Made by a program: the position numbers and the translations under genes
Assembly (NCBI RefSeq): GCF_900116445.1
Contig: NZ_FPBH01000004.1
Span: 310,001-374,000 of the forward strand
Source: Paraburkholderia aspalathi
GTDB lineage: Bacteria > Pseudomonadota > Gammaproteobacteria > Burkholderiales > Burkholderiaceae
Direction: 5' to 3'
DNA: 64,000 nucleotides
Shown here: positions 45,552 to 54,733 of the stretch, in pieces
Layout: each line of letters begins with the position of its first letter
Position numbering within the stretch: the stretch's first letter is position 1
The notes under the pieces: model-generated
What the model was told of the DNA's origin: nothing
What the model saw: only the letters and a program-made list of their open reading frames with translations
The model's database searches: none

Positions 45552-45969
45552 GACCCGGACTTTATGATCATCGCGTGAACCGAAGCACTGATTGCGGGCC
45601 TCTGTGAAGAGGAGGCGCTAAAGCGAGCTAACGCGTGCACCGGTGCCGACATGATTCCTGATCCACCCGAAAAAGCAAGATCCTGCCGAAATCGCGTGTT
45701 TCGCTCGTGCCTGCAACAGTCACATCCCGCTCGTGCCCGTACCGAACGCCTACTGGAACTCGACGCGGGCCGCATCAACGCGCCGGGCAACGTCCTGATG
45801 GTCATATACGGCAGTTATGGAATCCGCGCGACCGCAACCGCCATGCAGGGCGTCTTTCGACGCATCCGTCGCCGACAGTGGCGTACAAAATGTCCACAAG
45901 GACATTATTCCCGTCGAAGACGTCTTCCCTCTGCAGGGTATGCAAGCCGTCTCACGCTTCTTGCGCTGA
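45552..45969 (+). pseudogene. Decayed second copy of the PEP-mutase-family enzyme
   Basis: Reading across three frames gives DPDFMIIA(stop)TEALIAGL, EEEALKRANACTGADMI, LMVIYGSYGIRATATAMQGVF and SGVQNVHKDIIPVEDVFPLQ, in the order of residues ~155-290 of the intact protein at 42775. An in-frame stop and several frameshifts break it, and the N-terminal half is missing. Confidence 0.8.
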
Positions 45970-46018
45970 GGCTACTCACGAGAATCATAGGAAAACCATC
46001 GAAACGTTGACAGGTTGT

Positions 46019-46282
46019 ATGGAACGGGATTATGGCTACGAGGGCTACAACATTCATGTAGCCGTGCAGGCATGCGCGTCGATGAAACCGCGCAAATTTC
46101 AGATGCCCGACTTCGGATTTACAGCGGTCGTCACCATCACGCGATCCGGTAAGCACATACCTGTCTTACCCGAAATATACGTGTCGGGCCGCGACGGGCG
46201 GTTCTTCGCAAGCGTGGCCGACACGTTGTTTGCGGCAGGTACCGCTGGTCAGCGAGCCATCGATGATCTGTTGCGGCCATAG
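46019..46282 (+). CDS. Hypothetical protein
   Basis: The 87-residue frame (YGYEGYNIHVAVQACAS, FGFTAVVTITRSGKHIPVLPE, DTLFAAGTAGQRAIDDLL) looks like a complete small beta-alpha protein of a type seen in Burkholderia genomes without function. The start ATG 46019 is the first in a frame that continues upstream without sense. No neighbour suggests a role. Confidence 0.5.
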   Translation: MERDYGYEGYNIHVAVQACASMKPRKFQMPDFGFTAVVTITRSGKHIPVLPEIYVSGRDGRFFASVADTLFAAGTAGQRAIDDLLRP

Positions 46283-46858
46283 AGAAACGCCGAAAGTGGG
46301 GCAAAGTCGCTGAAGACAGTCAATTCCATGCGTCTTGCGCGGAATACTGCGCCCGCAATTTTGCCCCTTGTCGCAGCTGACAAGACTCATGCAGAGCCCG
46401 CCACACACGTGGCACCGCTCCTGTCACATCGCTTGGGACAGTCTGCAGCAGGTGGATGGCAAGCACCGGAGTGCGACTACGGTGGCGCCGACCGGATGCG
46501 GTAAGCGGATTAGCTCCAGCGGCTCGCCACCGAGTCCGACGACGGTCGAATTCCGTGAGCTCTGCAGCGGCCGCGCCGTCGATGAACTTCATGCCACATA
46601 CGATTTCAGCCCTGCAGGATGGTGCTCACGACGGCGCGCACTGCCTCGAGTGACACTTTCGGGAGAGACCGCGCAAAAACGAGCCGCCGCAAGTATCTCC
46701 GCTTGTACTTACGACATCGCATTGTTCGATATATGTCATCCCGCTGTCGCCGATCGCCGCCAAAATTCTGAAAGAAGGACAGGTCATCCATCACGCTACG
46801 GTGCCGACTGGCGGCCTGCCATCCACGTCCAATTTCATGAGGAAATTCGATGACTGCA
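46283..46858 (+). other. Gap with LysR-type element and old leader sequence
   Basis: No intact gene is visible. The last 150 bases align with the leader of the ABC ATPase genes at 50800 and 59910, including the operator-like element at 46716, so this is the diverged promoter region of the decayed ATPase that follows. Confidence 0.5.
46716..46751 (+). promoter_or_regulatory. LysR-type operator element, copy A
   Basis: ATCG-CATTGTT-CGAT, followed by GTCATCCCGCTGTCGCC, aligns over 36 bases with the elements at 50821, 55683, 59931 and (minus) 49463. It lies in front of a decayed ABC ATPase and the solute-binding protein gene at 47266. Confidence 0.65.
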
Positions 46859-47165
46859 GTCTCGACCATGAGATCCGAAAACGCGGCGCCCGCGTTGCGC
46901 GGAGTCTGCCTCGATATTGAGCAAAAAATTCCTTACGCCGCACGGAAATGCGGCTACCGCAAGTGGATCCTGCTGCGCGATCGCGCAAGCCGGAGACGAA
47001 CTACCGTGGCCCGACGCCGGCGCACATCGTCGACAGCCTCAGTCCAGGCGACGCGACGTCCCCATGATGCTCTGGTCCTGCACGCTCTGTCTTTATATGA
47101 CCGCCACGCCTCACTCGAGAATGACGCGCGTGCAACTGCGGTCCCTTTATCGCTGTCGCCGTAGT
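46859..47165 (+). pseudogene. Decayed ABC transporter ATPase (UgpC/MalK type)
   Basis: The bases align with the start of the intact ATPase at 60086: MTAVS at the start, a scrambled Walker A (GCGGCTACCGCAAG) and VVDSLSPGDRD-like remains. A Q-loop/ALYPHL region is still visible near 47060-47100. Frameshifts and stops remove the product. As with the truncated copy at 50976, an intact solute-binding protein gene follows. Confidence 0.7.
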
Positions 47166-47265
47166 CCCACTCCTGCTCGGCTTACGTATCCGCCAGCGCC
47201 CAAAAGTAGCCGTCAATAGACTGGCGGCAAGCACAATCAAGAACACCATACTGGAAAGCAATTTC

Positions 47266-48543
47266 ATGCGTACAACACGCCGTTCATTCCTGATGTCGAG
47301 CGCCGCGGCAGTGGCCGCACTTGCTTTACCGCCAGTTCGCGCTGAGGCTGCCTCATCCGTCCAACTTTCAATCGGCCACGGGGAGCCACTGTACCTTGAT
47401 ATGCTCAACGCACTGGGAGCGGCGTTTCACGCCGAACACCCAGATTTGATAGCGAAATTTGTAACGGACGGCGACGATTGGGATCCGCTGCTGCAGAACA
47501 CACTGCGTGAATCGATTGTTGGGGCTCTGCCAGATATCACCTGGCAATCCCTTACTTATGCCTCGATCCTCTCAAAGCGCGGGATCGCTCAGCCTCTCAA
47601 CGGCGTTGCCGGCGACGTGGATGCGTTCGAAAAACTCGGGATCCCCCGTATCCTGATCGAAACCACCCAGGTAAACGGCAAGCTCTTCGGCGTCCCGTTC
47701 GGAACGACCATTCCCGTTGTCTACTACAACATGAATCTGCTGCGCAAGGCCGGTTATCAAAAAGCTACCCCGCCAACAACGTGGGACGAGATCATTGAGG
47801 TCGCGAAGCGGGTCACAGCCCTCGGTGAGAAAATCAACGGCGGCTACATCGAATACGCTGCGACCAATGCTTGGATTTTCCAGAATTTACTGGCTTCCCT
47901 TGGCGGTCGAATGATGAATGCCGAACAGACCAAAATTGCCTTCGACGGCAAAGAAGGGCTTGAGGCATTGCAGATTCTCGCCCGTTTCGGTCAGGCGAAC
48001 AACGTAGACATGACGGTGGCGCAGTCCAGACAATCGTTCAACGCGGGCATGTCGGGAATCCAGATACGCACGGCAAGTGGCATCAATTCCGTTGCAAAGG
48101 CGGCCGCTGGCCATTTTGAACTTCAGATCGGCGAACTTCCCGTACCGAGTCCAAATGGCCGCCTGGTTGGGGCTGGCCATGGGTTCTTCATGTTTGCAAA
48201 GAATCCGGATCGACAGAAGGCCTCCTCGGAATTTCTCAGGTTCGCCGCGCATGAAAAAGCGCAAGCGATTCTCGGCCAATATACCGGCTACCTGCCTGTT
48301 TGCCTATTGACGCCAAAAGACCCGAAGTTTCTGGACCGGTACTTCGAGGCTAACCCCTACCATCGGTCGATTGTGAAAAATCTCGCGATTACCGGCGACC
48401 AGTTCTCATTTCCGACTGTCAACAACGTGAAAATCGTCGAGATGATGGCGGAGGAAATGAGAAAGGTCGTTACGGGCCGCGAGAAACCCCAGGATGCGCT
48501 CGCCGCAATGGCCTCTCAGACCCGCAAATTGCTCGAGGCCTGA
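47266..48543 (+). CDS. Family-1 extracellular solute-binding protein (Tat-type signal)
   Basis: This periplasmic receptor belongs to a MalFGK-like importer. The 425-residue protein starts TTRRSFLMSSAAAVAALALPP, a twin-arginine export signal ending near residue 28. The mature part has the family-1 layout: LGAAFHAEHPDLIAKF, PDITWQSL, GIAQPLNG, VVYYNMNLLRKAG, PPTTWDEIIEVAK and FAAHEKAQAILGQYTGYLPV. Substrates in this family include sugars, glycerol-3-phosphate and organophosphonates; the ligand is unknown. The only intact permeases are at 61261-63053. Confidence 0.88.
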   Translation: MRTTRRSFLMSSAAAVAALALPPVRAEAASSVQLSIGHGEPLYLDMLNALGAAFHAEHPDLIAKFVTDGDDWDPLLQNTLRESIVGALPDITWQSLTYASILSKRGIAQPLNGVAGDVDAFEKLGIPRILIETTQVNGKLFGVPFGTTIPVVYYNMNLLRKAGYQKATPPTTWDEIIEVAKRVTALGEKINGGYIEYAATNAWIFQNLLASLGGRMMNAEQTKIAFDGKEGLEALQILARFGQANNVDMTVAQSRQSFNAGMSGIQIRTASGINSVAKAAAGHFELQIGELPVPSPNGRLVGAGHGFFMFAKNPDRQKASSEFLRFAAHEKAQAILGQYTGYLPVCLLTPKDPKFLDRYFEANPYHRSIVKNLAITGDQFSFPTVNNVKIVEMMAEEMRKVVTGREKPQDALAAMASQTRKLLEA

Positions 48544-49427
48544 GCCGGTACAGCGTGTGTAGGCAAGGCAATAGTGTTTAGCGCACATCGATCTGCTCCG
48601 GTTATATTCGTACAGGGACTCCTGCCCATGAGCAAGATCGGTTTGCATTTTGAGGGTCACGGCGGCGTCCATACGTTCGGCTTCTGATGTGCTTGCTGCT
48701 GCACGAGCCATCATGGAAATTTCCGCGCTTGCTCCTCATCGGCCTTCTGGCTCCGTCCTGCAGCCGTCGGATATACCAGGATCTGCACGCGCCGATCCGA
48801 CCGGTTCGCCATGCTTGCCGCTTTTTGCGCAATCGCGAAATAAATACAGCAATACTCGATATCTGTTGCCTGTACGCAACTCGGAAGCAGCCGCTACCTG
48901 TCAATGTTGCCCAGGCAATGCGCGCCGTCTTGTTCGCCAGGGCGATTGCAGCAATGCTCACATGGCGGCGTTGCTCGCTGCCTTGATCCAGCGACTGTGC
49001 CGATCGTCGCGACGGTTCACGAAGTGCATGACCGCGCGGGCGCCCGATCTGATGCAGGAAGTCGTCGGCGGTATATTGCGTGTCATGGTCCGCGCGCAGC
49101 GTCAGGCTCCGTTGCGGCCAATCGCCCACTGCAGTCTTTGACAAATCTGTTAAATCAGTTCTCCAAAGTTATAACTCAGGCGCGCAGCATGTTTTCCGCG
49201 GTTCGCCAGATTCAGGCGCGGGCACGCACACATTCTGTCTCGATCGCAGCGTTCCTCGGTGCGTACCGCGCGTTGTAACGGCTGAGATCTCCTACCATCA
49301 ATTCTGCAGCCATCGCTCATCTCGTGGACACGGGTGCGGTTGGGCGGCGATCGTGTTGCCGACCAGTCGGGAACGCGACCCTCCTCGTTTTTTGCCTTCT
49401 CAACCGGCGCACGTATTTCGGGGGATC
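48544..49427. other. Gap with transposase remnants
   Basis: No intact gene. The minus strand carries pieces of IS3- and IS110-type transposases (listed separately). The right end borders the operator element next to the LysR gene, where a divergent target gene would be expected but is absent. Confidence 0.4.
48868..49129 (-). pseudogene. Fused transposase remnants (IS3 OrfB piece and IS110 piece)
   Basis: The minus-strand frame contains RSLTLRADHDTQYTADDFLHQIG (49042-49129), a piece of an IS3-family OrfB. Further on it has RRHVSIAAIALANKTARIAWA (about 48868-48988), which resembles the C-terminus of IS110-family transposases. Both are far too short to work. They show repeated insertion and deletion in the spacer upstream of the LysR gene. 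Confidence 0.55.
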
Positions 49428-49463
49428 AACGGCAACGGGATGACATGTATCGAACAATGCGAT
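49428..49463 (-). promoter_or_regulatory. LysR-type operator element, copy B (next to the regulator gene)
   Basis: The perfect palindrome TATCG-AACAATG-CGATA (49448-49464) is followed on the minus strand by CATGTCATCCCGTTGCCG. It matches the other copies, but its tail points away from the LysR gene. It is about 75 bases upstream of the regulator start codon, the usual place of a shared divergent operator. Confidence 0.7.
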
Positions 49464-49536
49464 AGCATCGCCGCGAATGTCAACGCGTTCGCCTTCAATC
49501 GAGTCGTTCGGCGGATTTAATTCAGGGAGTGTCGTA

Positions 49537-50445
49537 GTGTCAAACGAAGATGACGAGTTGTCACTGAATGCTGTAAGGGCCTTCGTGCAGATCGCCCGCG
49601 ACCGCAGCGTGACGCGGGCAGCCGAGAGCCTTGGCATCACCCAGAGTTCAGTCAGTCGGCACCTTGCGGTGCTGGAAACTTATTTCGGCGCAAAGCTCGT
49701 CGAGCGGCGCGGTCGTCGCAGCGACCTGACCGAATTCGGTCGCCTGTTCGGGGAGGCCGTAGCTGAGCCGCTGGAAACCATTCTGTTCACCGCCCAGCGC
49801 ATGCGGCGGCGCGACCACAATGCGGCCAACCGGCTTGTCGTGCGCACCTCGCTGTCCACCTTCGCCTATACGCTGCTCATTCCCAACCTTCAGCACTTCT
49901 CGCGCGAGATGGGTGGAGCGCTGGTTGACGTCACGACGTCGCTGTCCATGCCGTCTTCGACGGATGGGTTTGACGTGCTGCTGACGCGGGATCTCGTGCT
50001 GGCTGAGCCCTCGGACCGCTGGGATATTTACGATGAGCAGTTGGTCTGTGTCGGCGCGCCCCAGAATATTGCGGGCCGCAGCCTCGATGCCGTGAGCGCC
50101 ATACCGGTGCTCGCCATCACCTCCAGACCGGATATCATGCCGACGTGGCTGAAGGCGATGGAGCTGAAGGCCTCCGATATCCTCTGTGGCGCACGTTACG
50201 ATCACCACTATCTGGCGTTGCCGGCCGTCACCACCGGGCGGTGCCTGCTCGTGGCCCCAGAGATCATCGTTGCCGACTTGATTCAACAGGGTTTGCTGGA
50301 GGTGCTGCCCGGCTCCCGTACACCGAGCGGTATGCGCTATCGCGCCTATGCCGCCGACCGCAGCCGTAGCCCGGACCTCGCGCACGCCTTCTGCCGCTGG
50401 GTTGCCCAACTGTGTAAGCGGATCGGGGCGCCGGCCCGGGAGTGA
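49537..50445 (+). CDS. LysR-family transcriptional regulator
   Basis: The N-terminal winged helix-turn-helix (LNAVRAFVQIARDRSVTRAAESLGITQSSVSRHLAVLE) is followed by a periplasmic-binding-protein-like effector domain of about 215 residues, normal for LysR. I start at GTG 49537 because AGGGAG lies seven bases upstream; ATG 49477 would place the start only 13 bases after the operator palindrome. It is the only regulator in the island and the probable reader of the 36-nt element. The inducer is unknown, perhaps the imported substrate or a C-P pathway intermediate. Confidence 0.88.
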   Translation: MSNEDDELSLNAVRAFVQIARDRSVTRAAESLGITQSSVSRHLAVLETYFGAKLVERRGRRSDLTEFGRLFGEAVAEPLETILFTAQRMRRRDHNAANRLVVRTSLSTFAYTLLIPNLQHFSREMGGALVDVTTSLSMPSSTDGFDVLLTRDLVLAEPSDRWDIYDEQLVCVGAPQNIAGRSLDAVSAIPVLAITSRPDIMPTWLKAMELKASDILCGARYDHHYLALPAVTTGRCLLVAPEIIVADLIQQGLLEVLPGSRTPSGMRYRAYAADRSRSPDLAHAFCRWVAQLCKRIGAPARE

Positions 50446-50975
50446 CACGACACTGAATGCTCAGTATCAGCAATGATGGCCGACATTAGGTTGAAGGGCA
50501 GGCAGACGTCGATCGCAAGGTTGCCGAAATAGACGGCGGCCATTCCTCGTCTACAGACCTCGCGCCGGAACTGCGAATTCACCGACGTAAGGCCGCCAGC
50601 GTGCGCCTCCGGAAGATACATCCACGGTCAATGCGAAGGGCAACTCCGAACGGTCTTCGCAAATGATTGCCCCCAAGCGTCGGCCCAATATCGTGCTCCC
50701 ATCGCTTCAAAGTTTCTTGTGCATCGAGGCGGGCGCGTTGCCGCAAGCCGGCTACGGCGCGGCACAACGCCGGCGGCGGGCCGACGCAGGTGGCGGATCA
50801 TCGCAATTCGCCGCAATAGTATCGAATTTTTCGATGAACGTCATCCCGTTGTCGCCGACTGCGCCGAAAATCAGTGCGGTAATCAAGAGAGCAACTTATC
50901 CGGGTGGGGCGTTACCCACGGGCCGGAATTGCGGCCGCCGTCTGCCCGGTCGCTCTCCCTTCAAGAGGAAAAACG
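50446..50975 (+). other. Leader region of the truncated ABC ATPase
   Basis: No gene is supported here, although short frames exist on both strands. From 50681 onward it is part of the 778-bp repeat. It includes the operator element at 50821 and presumably the promoter. Confidence 0.45.
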
Positions 50976-51458
50976 ATGGCTGCAGTTTCAATGGCGGGAA
51001 TCTCCAAACGGTACGGCGCGACGCCCGTGTTGCGTGACGTTTCCCTTGAAGTAGGAAAAGGAGAATTCCTCACCCTGCTCGGCCCCTCTGGCTGCGGCAA
51101 GTCCACGTTGCTGAGAATTCTCGCCGGACTCGAGGTCCAGGACAGCGGGTCGATGTCGATCGGCGGCCGCGTGGTCGACGGCCTGCGGCCCAAACGGCGC
51201 GACGTCGCCATGGTGTTCCAGTCGTATGCGCTCTATCCCCACTTGACCGTCGCCGCAAATATGGCGCTGCCGCTGCGCATGCGCCAGCTCTCGAGCTGGC
51301 AGCGGTTGCCGCTTGTCGGGCGCATTCTGCCTGGGACCGCTGCAGGATGCGCCGACATCGAGCGTGAGGTGACTCGCACAGCCAAAGCGCTCAGCATCGG
51401 CCATCTGCTCGCTCGGAAGCCCGGCCAGCTCTCCGGCGGTCAACGCCAGCGCGTCGCC
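50681..51458. repeat. 778-bp direct repeat, copy 1
   Basis: It is identical to 59791-60568 (offset 9110) except for one base (A at 51443, G at 60553). It covers the ATPase leader, the operator and the first ~160 codons of the ATPase gene. It ends just after the ABC signature motif. The two copies flank 8.3 kb. Confidence 0.95.
50821..50856 (+). promoter_or_regulatory. LysR-type operator element, copy C
   Basis: The perfect palindrome ATCGAAT-T-TTTCGAT is followed by ACGTCATCCCGTTGTCGCC. It lies about 120 bases before the start of the truncated ATPase gene. Confidence 0.7.
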
Positions 51459-51482
51459 ATGCCGCGCCGGTCACTTCGATAA
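50976..51482 (+). pseudogene. Truncated ABC transporter ATPase
   Basis: The first ~160 residues equal the intact ATPase at 60086: Walker A GPSGCGKST, Q-loop MVFQSYALYPHLTV and signature LSGGQRQRVA. The frame then departs to MPRRSLR and a stop. Walker B, the D-loop, the switch His and the regulatory domain are missing, so it cannot work. The gene for a solute-binding protein follows 56 bases later. Confidence 0.85.
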
Positions 51483-51538
51483 AAGCCACGCGATCCGGCA
51501 GGGCTAAGCTTCAACGCCACCGGACAAGGAACCCTCAG

Positions 51539-52804
51539 ATGAAACGAATACTATTGTCGGTTATTAGCGCCATCTGGCTGATGGCGTTTGCGCCCTGGTT
51601 GCATGCCGAGCCGATCACCCTTCACCTGGCCTATGCTTTCCCCAGTCGTGACACTCTCTTTCTGGAACCGATTGCAGAGCAATTCATGAAAGATAATCCA
51701 GGCATAAAGATCAAACTGGAAGGCAATGCCACTGACTGCCCCGCGCTTCTTCAGCAATTGCTTCGGTACTCGGTGACGGGCGCACTGCCGGATATGGTTT
51801 CCTCGGTCTGCTACACCGACATGCCTATCCTCGCAGAACGGGGTATCCTGACGCCTTTGGACGATCTCCTATCGAACGATCCTGATTGGAAGAATGTCGG
51901 CATTACGCAGAGTTCGCTTGGCACAACCACTGTGAAAGGTCGCGTGGTGGCGGTACCGCAGTCCGTCTCTTCCAGCATCGTTTTCTATAACATGAGTCTG
52001 ATCAGGAAGATTCGTCCCGACCTGGAGAACCTCGATCTGTCGTGGGACGAACTCCTTTCGATCGCGGCCAAGCTACAGAAGGCAGAACTCGGCGTGATGC
52101 CTTTGTTTTTCCAGTACTACGACACGGACAACTGGTCGTTCAATAGCCTTGTTTCCAGTTATGGCGGCGATGTTTTCACCAAAGACGGCAAGATCGGCTT
52201 CGACTCGCGGGCTGGACGAGACGCGCTGGCACTGCTGCGACGGTTCGGTGAAACCGGCATGGTCGACATGACCCCTGAGCAAGCGCGCCAGGCATTCGCA
52301 TCCGGGAAAATCGCCATCTATTTCGACTCAACATCCAGATTGCAGTCGCTGATGGCCAACGCGGGACCGACTATGGATATCCGTACGGGAGTATTCCCGC
52401 AATCGGCTGCCGATGGAAGGTTGGCGCAAGGCGGCGGCGGAATGGCCATCACGACGAAGGATCCGGCAAGGATCGCCGCTGCCTGGAAATTCCTGAAGTT
52501 TGCTTCCGGGCCAGAGGCGCAAACGTTGATCGTCAAAACCACCGGCTTCGTACCGGTCAACGCTGTTGCCGTGCGGGATTCCGCGTATCTTGGCGCCTAC
52601 TACAAAAAAAGACCGGCCATGCTTGCCGCAATCCGCGAGCTGCCACGCGTCAAGGTTCAAAACCCCTATCCCGGTCCGAATGCCGCGCAGATCATGATCG
52701 TCATCCGTGATTACCTGCAACGTGTGGTGACATTGAAGCAGACACCTGAAGAAGCCCTGCCCGGGATGGTCCGCGAGGTCACGAATCTCCTGCCAAGACC
52801 CTGA
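51539..52804 (+). CDS. Family-1 extracellular solute-binding protein (Sec-type signal)
   Basis: This is the second receptor of the MalFGK-like system. Its 421 residues begin with the Sec signal MKRILLSVISAIWLMAFAPWLHAE. The mature part shows LAYAFPSRDTLFLEPIAEQF, LPDMVSSVCYTDMPILAERG, VFYNMSLIRKIRPDLENLDLS and KFASGPEAQTLIVKTTGFVPV. It is related to but clearly different from the protein at 47266, and unlike that one it uses the Sec route. It is probably read from the operator at 50821 through the broken ATPase gene. Confidence 0.88.
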   Translation: MKRILLSVISAIWLMAFAPWLHAEPITLHLAYAFPSRDTLFLEPIAEQFMKDNPGIKIKLEGNATDCPALLQQLLRYSVTGALPDMVSSVCYTDMPILAERGILTPLDDLLSNDPDWKNVGITQSSLGTTTVKGRVVAVPQSVSSSIVFYNMSLIRKIRPDLENLDLSWDELLSIAAKLQKAELGVMPLFFQYYDTDNWSFNSLVSSYGGDVFTKDGKIGFDSRAGRDALALLRRFGETGMVDMTPEQARQAFASGKIAIYFDSTSRLQSLMANAGPTMDIRTGVFPQSAADGRLAQGGGGMAITTKDPARIAAAWKFLKFASGPEAQTLIVKTTGFVPVNAVAVRDSAYLGAYYKKRPAMLAAIRELPRVKVQNPYPGPNAAQIMIVIRDYLQRVVTLKQTPEEALPGMVREVTNLLPRP

Positions 52805-52880
52805 TCTCCACGATCGGCGGTTTTCGTCTCTCGATGTTCGAGAACCGCCAGCAAAACCTGCCTGGAGAAAGAAAGGTGCA

Positions 52881-53251
52881 ATGGTCGATGAAATCTACTC
52901 GCGGCAGGAAATCCTGCGATCAATCGACAATGCGGTCGAGAGCCATTTTGTTGCCGAACTTGAGGCGAGCATCGTTACGTTCAGCCGAAACGGCAACACT
53001 TCAAGGGCTATTGCTTCTTTTCCGCGAAGGAGAAGGCACGCGAACTTCATGGTCTGCCTGTCGATATCCGCACGAAATATCTGGAAGAAATGGTAATGGT
53101 CGTCGAGGCACTGCAGGCCGCTTTTGGTGCGAAGAAAATGAATGTCGCATTCTTCGGCAATTCTTTTGGTCATGCGCATTGGAACGTATCCCGCGTTACG
53201 GCACTGATCCGCTTCCGGGAGACTCTATCTGAACCCTGGATCGCAAGTTAA
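52881..53251 (+). pseudogene. Frameshifted HIT-like protein
   Basis: The frame from ATG 52881 (VDEIYSRQEILRSIDNAVES) breaks near 53000. Another frame continues CFFSAKEKARELHGLPVD, TKYLEEMVMVVEALQAAFG and KKMNVAFFGNSFGHAHWNVSR to a stop at 53251, matching the C-terminal half of HIT-family nucleotide hydrolases. The histidine triad reads H-A-H-W-N, so its third histidine is also lost. Confidence 0.65.
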
Positions 53252-53279
53252 TGAAGTCGCATTAGAACGAGGATACATG

Positions 53280-54428
53280 ATGGACCGCAATCCCTTTTCC
53301 GAAGCTGAAATAGCCGGGCGCCTTGCCAGGCTCCGCACCTTGCTTGCGGAGCGCAATCTAGACGCGGGGGTCTTCGCTTCTCCCGAGAACGTCTTTTATC
53401 TCACTGGCCTAGACCACTGGGGATACTTTACTCCACATTTGCTTGTCGTCGCGCACGAAGGCCTGCCTGTTCTGGTCACCCGTGCCAATGAGAGATCGAC
53501 GATCGAGAACCGGGTGAAGGCAGCGGAGTTCCGCAGCCACTCAGATAGCGAAACGGCGGGTGACGTTGCGGCGCGGGTGCTGACCGATCTCGGGTTGGCC
53601 AGTAAGCGGATCGGCCTTGAATACTGGACGGCTGGTATCAGCCATGGGCTTGCGCTAGCGCTTCAGTCGCAGACCGACGCCAAATGGAGCGACGTTTCCG
53701 GTCTGGTCGACAAGATGCGGCGAGTGAAAAGTGCCGAGGAGCAAGCCCTGATGCGTCGGGCCGCCAAGGTGACGGACGCCGCTGCTGGCGCCGCGATTGC
53801 GGCGATCTCGGACGGTGCCTCCGAGCAGGACGTCGCTGCCGAGTGCATGTCAGTGATGATACGCGCCGGAGGGCATGTTCCGGGCTTTGGACCTTTCATC
53901 CGTCCAGGCGCGCGTCTGCGCGAAGTGCATACGACCTGGGGCGATGGCGTTTATCGGAAAGGTGAATCCGTGTTCATCGAGCTATCCGGCTGCGTCTCGC
54001 GCTACCACGCGCCGCTCGGTCGGCTCGTTCACATTGGCCACATCAAGGACGAAGACCTTGCGATGGCGGAGCTGAGCGCCAAGGCGTTCGATGCTGTTGT
54101 CAAGGCGCTACGTCCCGGTGCGATAGCACGCGAGGTTTTTGCCGCCTGGCGAGCTGTCGTCGACGATGCGGGCCTGTCTAATTACTATCGGCAGCAATGC
54201 GGCTATCTAATCGGCGTCGGTCAGCCTCCGTCATGGACCGGCGGCAATTCGGTGATCGGGCTCAGACCCGACTCCGAGATCGTCATCGAGACTGGGATGA
54301 GCTTTCACATCCTCTCATGGCTGATGGGAACCGGGCGCGGAGACGACTTCGTTTCCAACACGGTTCTCCTGGGTGATGGCGGCGCTGAGCTGCTCACCCT
54401 CACGCCGGCCGGCCCGATCGTACGCTAG
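53280..54428 (+). CDS. M24-family (creatinase/aminopeptidase P fold) hydrolase lacking metal ligands
   Basis: The 382-residue protein has the N-terminal creatinase domain (DAGVFASPENVFYLTGLDHWG) and the C-terminal pita-bread fold (MRRVKSAEEQALMRRAA; RPGARLREVHTTWGDG). The positions of the two metal-binding Asp residues read FIELSGCVSRYHAPLGR, and the usual terminal Glu motif reads FHILSWL. It therefore resembles the metal-free creatinase/ectoine hydrolase (DoeA) branch more than true Xaa-Pro peptidases. It likely cleaves a small C-N bond compound. GAGGA six bases upstream favours ATG 53280 over ATG 53277. Confidence 0.8.
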   Translation: MDRNPFSEAEIAGRLARLRTLLAERNLDAGVFASPENVFYLTGLDHWGYFTPHLLVVAHEGLPVLVTRANERSTIENRVKAAEFRSHSDSETAGDVAARVLTDLGLASKRIGLEYWTAGISHGLALALQSQTDAKWSDVSGLVDKMRRVKSAEEQALMRRAAKVTDAAAGAAIAAISDGASEQDVAAECMSVMIRAGGHVPGFGPFIRPGARLREVHTTWGDGVYRKGESVFIELSGCVSRYHAPLGRLVHIGHIKDEDLAMAELSAKAFDAVVKALRPGAIAREVFAAWRAVVDDAGLSNYYRQQCGYLIGVGQPPSWTGGNSVIGLRPDSEIVIETGMSFHILSWLMGTGRGDDFVSNTVLLGDGGAELLTLTPAGPIVR

Positions 54429-54445
54429 GAACGCACCATGGCGCT

Positions 54446-54580
54446 CAGGGTTATGGCCGCGACTACATCACACGTGCACTGTGGACCCTGCTGTCCCCTT
54501 CTTTGGTCATTTTGCTTACTGCGCCTGCCATCTCGGTCGTCGAAGACTGGCTTCGCGACAGACTGGACGCCATGGTATGA
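54446..54580 (+). pseudogene. Relic of a DppC-type ABC permease C-terminus
   Basis: The 44 codons read GYGRDYITRALWTLLSPSL and then VVEDWLRDRLDAMV, the typical end of DppC/OppC permeases (compare the gene at 12-881, which ends DWLRDRADP). Nothing of the first 200 residues is nearby. Confidence 0.6.
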
Positions 54581-54733
54581 CCGGTCACGCGTCCGACCTT
54601 CTGCGCTGAAAGGCGCGGGATGGGGAGAAAACCGCATGCTGCGCGCCTGCTCCATCCTGTTAGTACCACTTCTCATGCGGTTTATCTCACCTATCAAACG
54701 GACAGATTTTCGCTCCAAGACAGATATCGTTAA

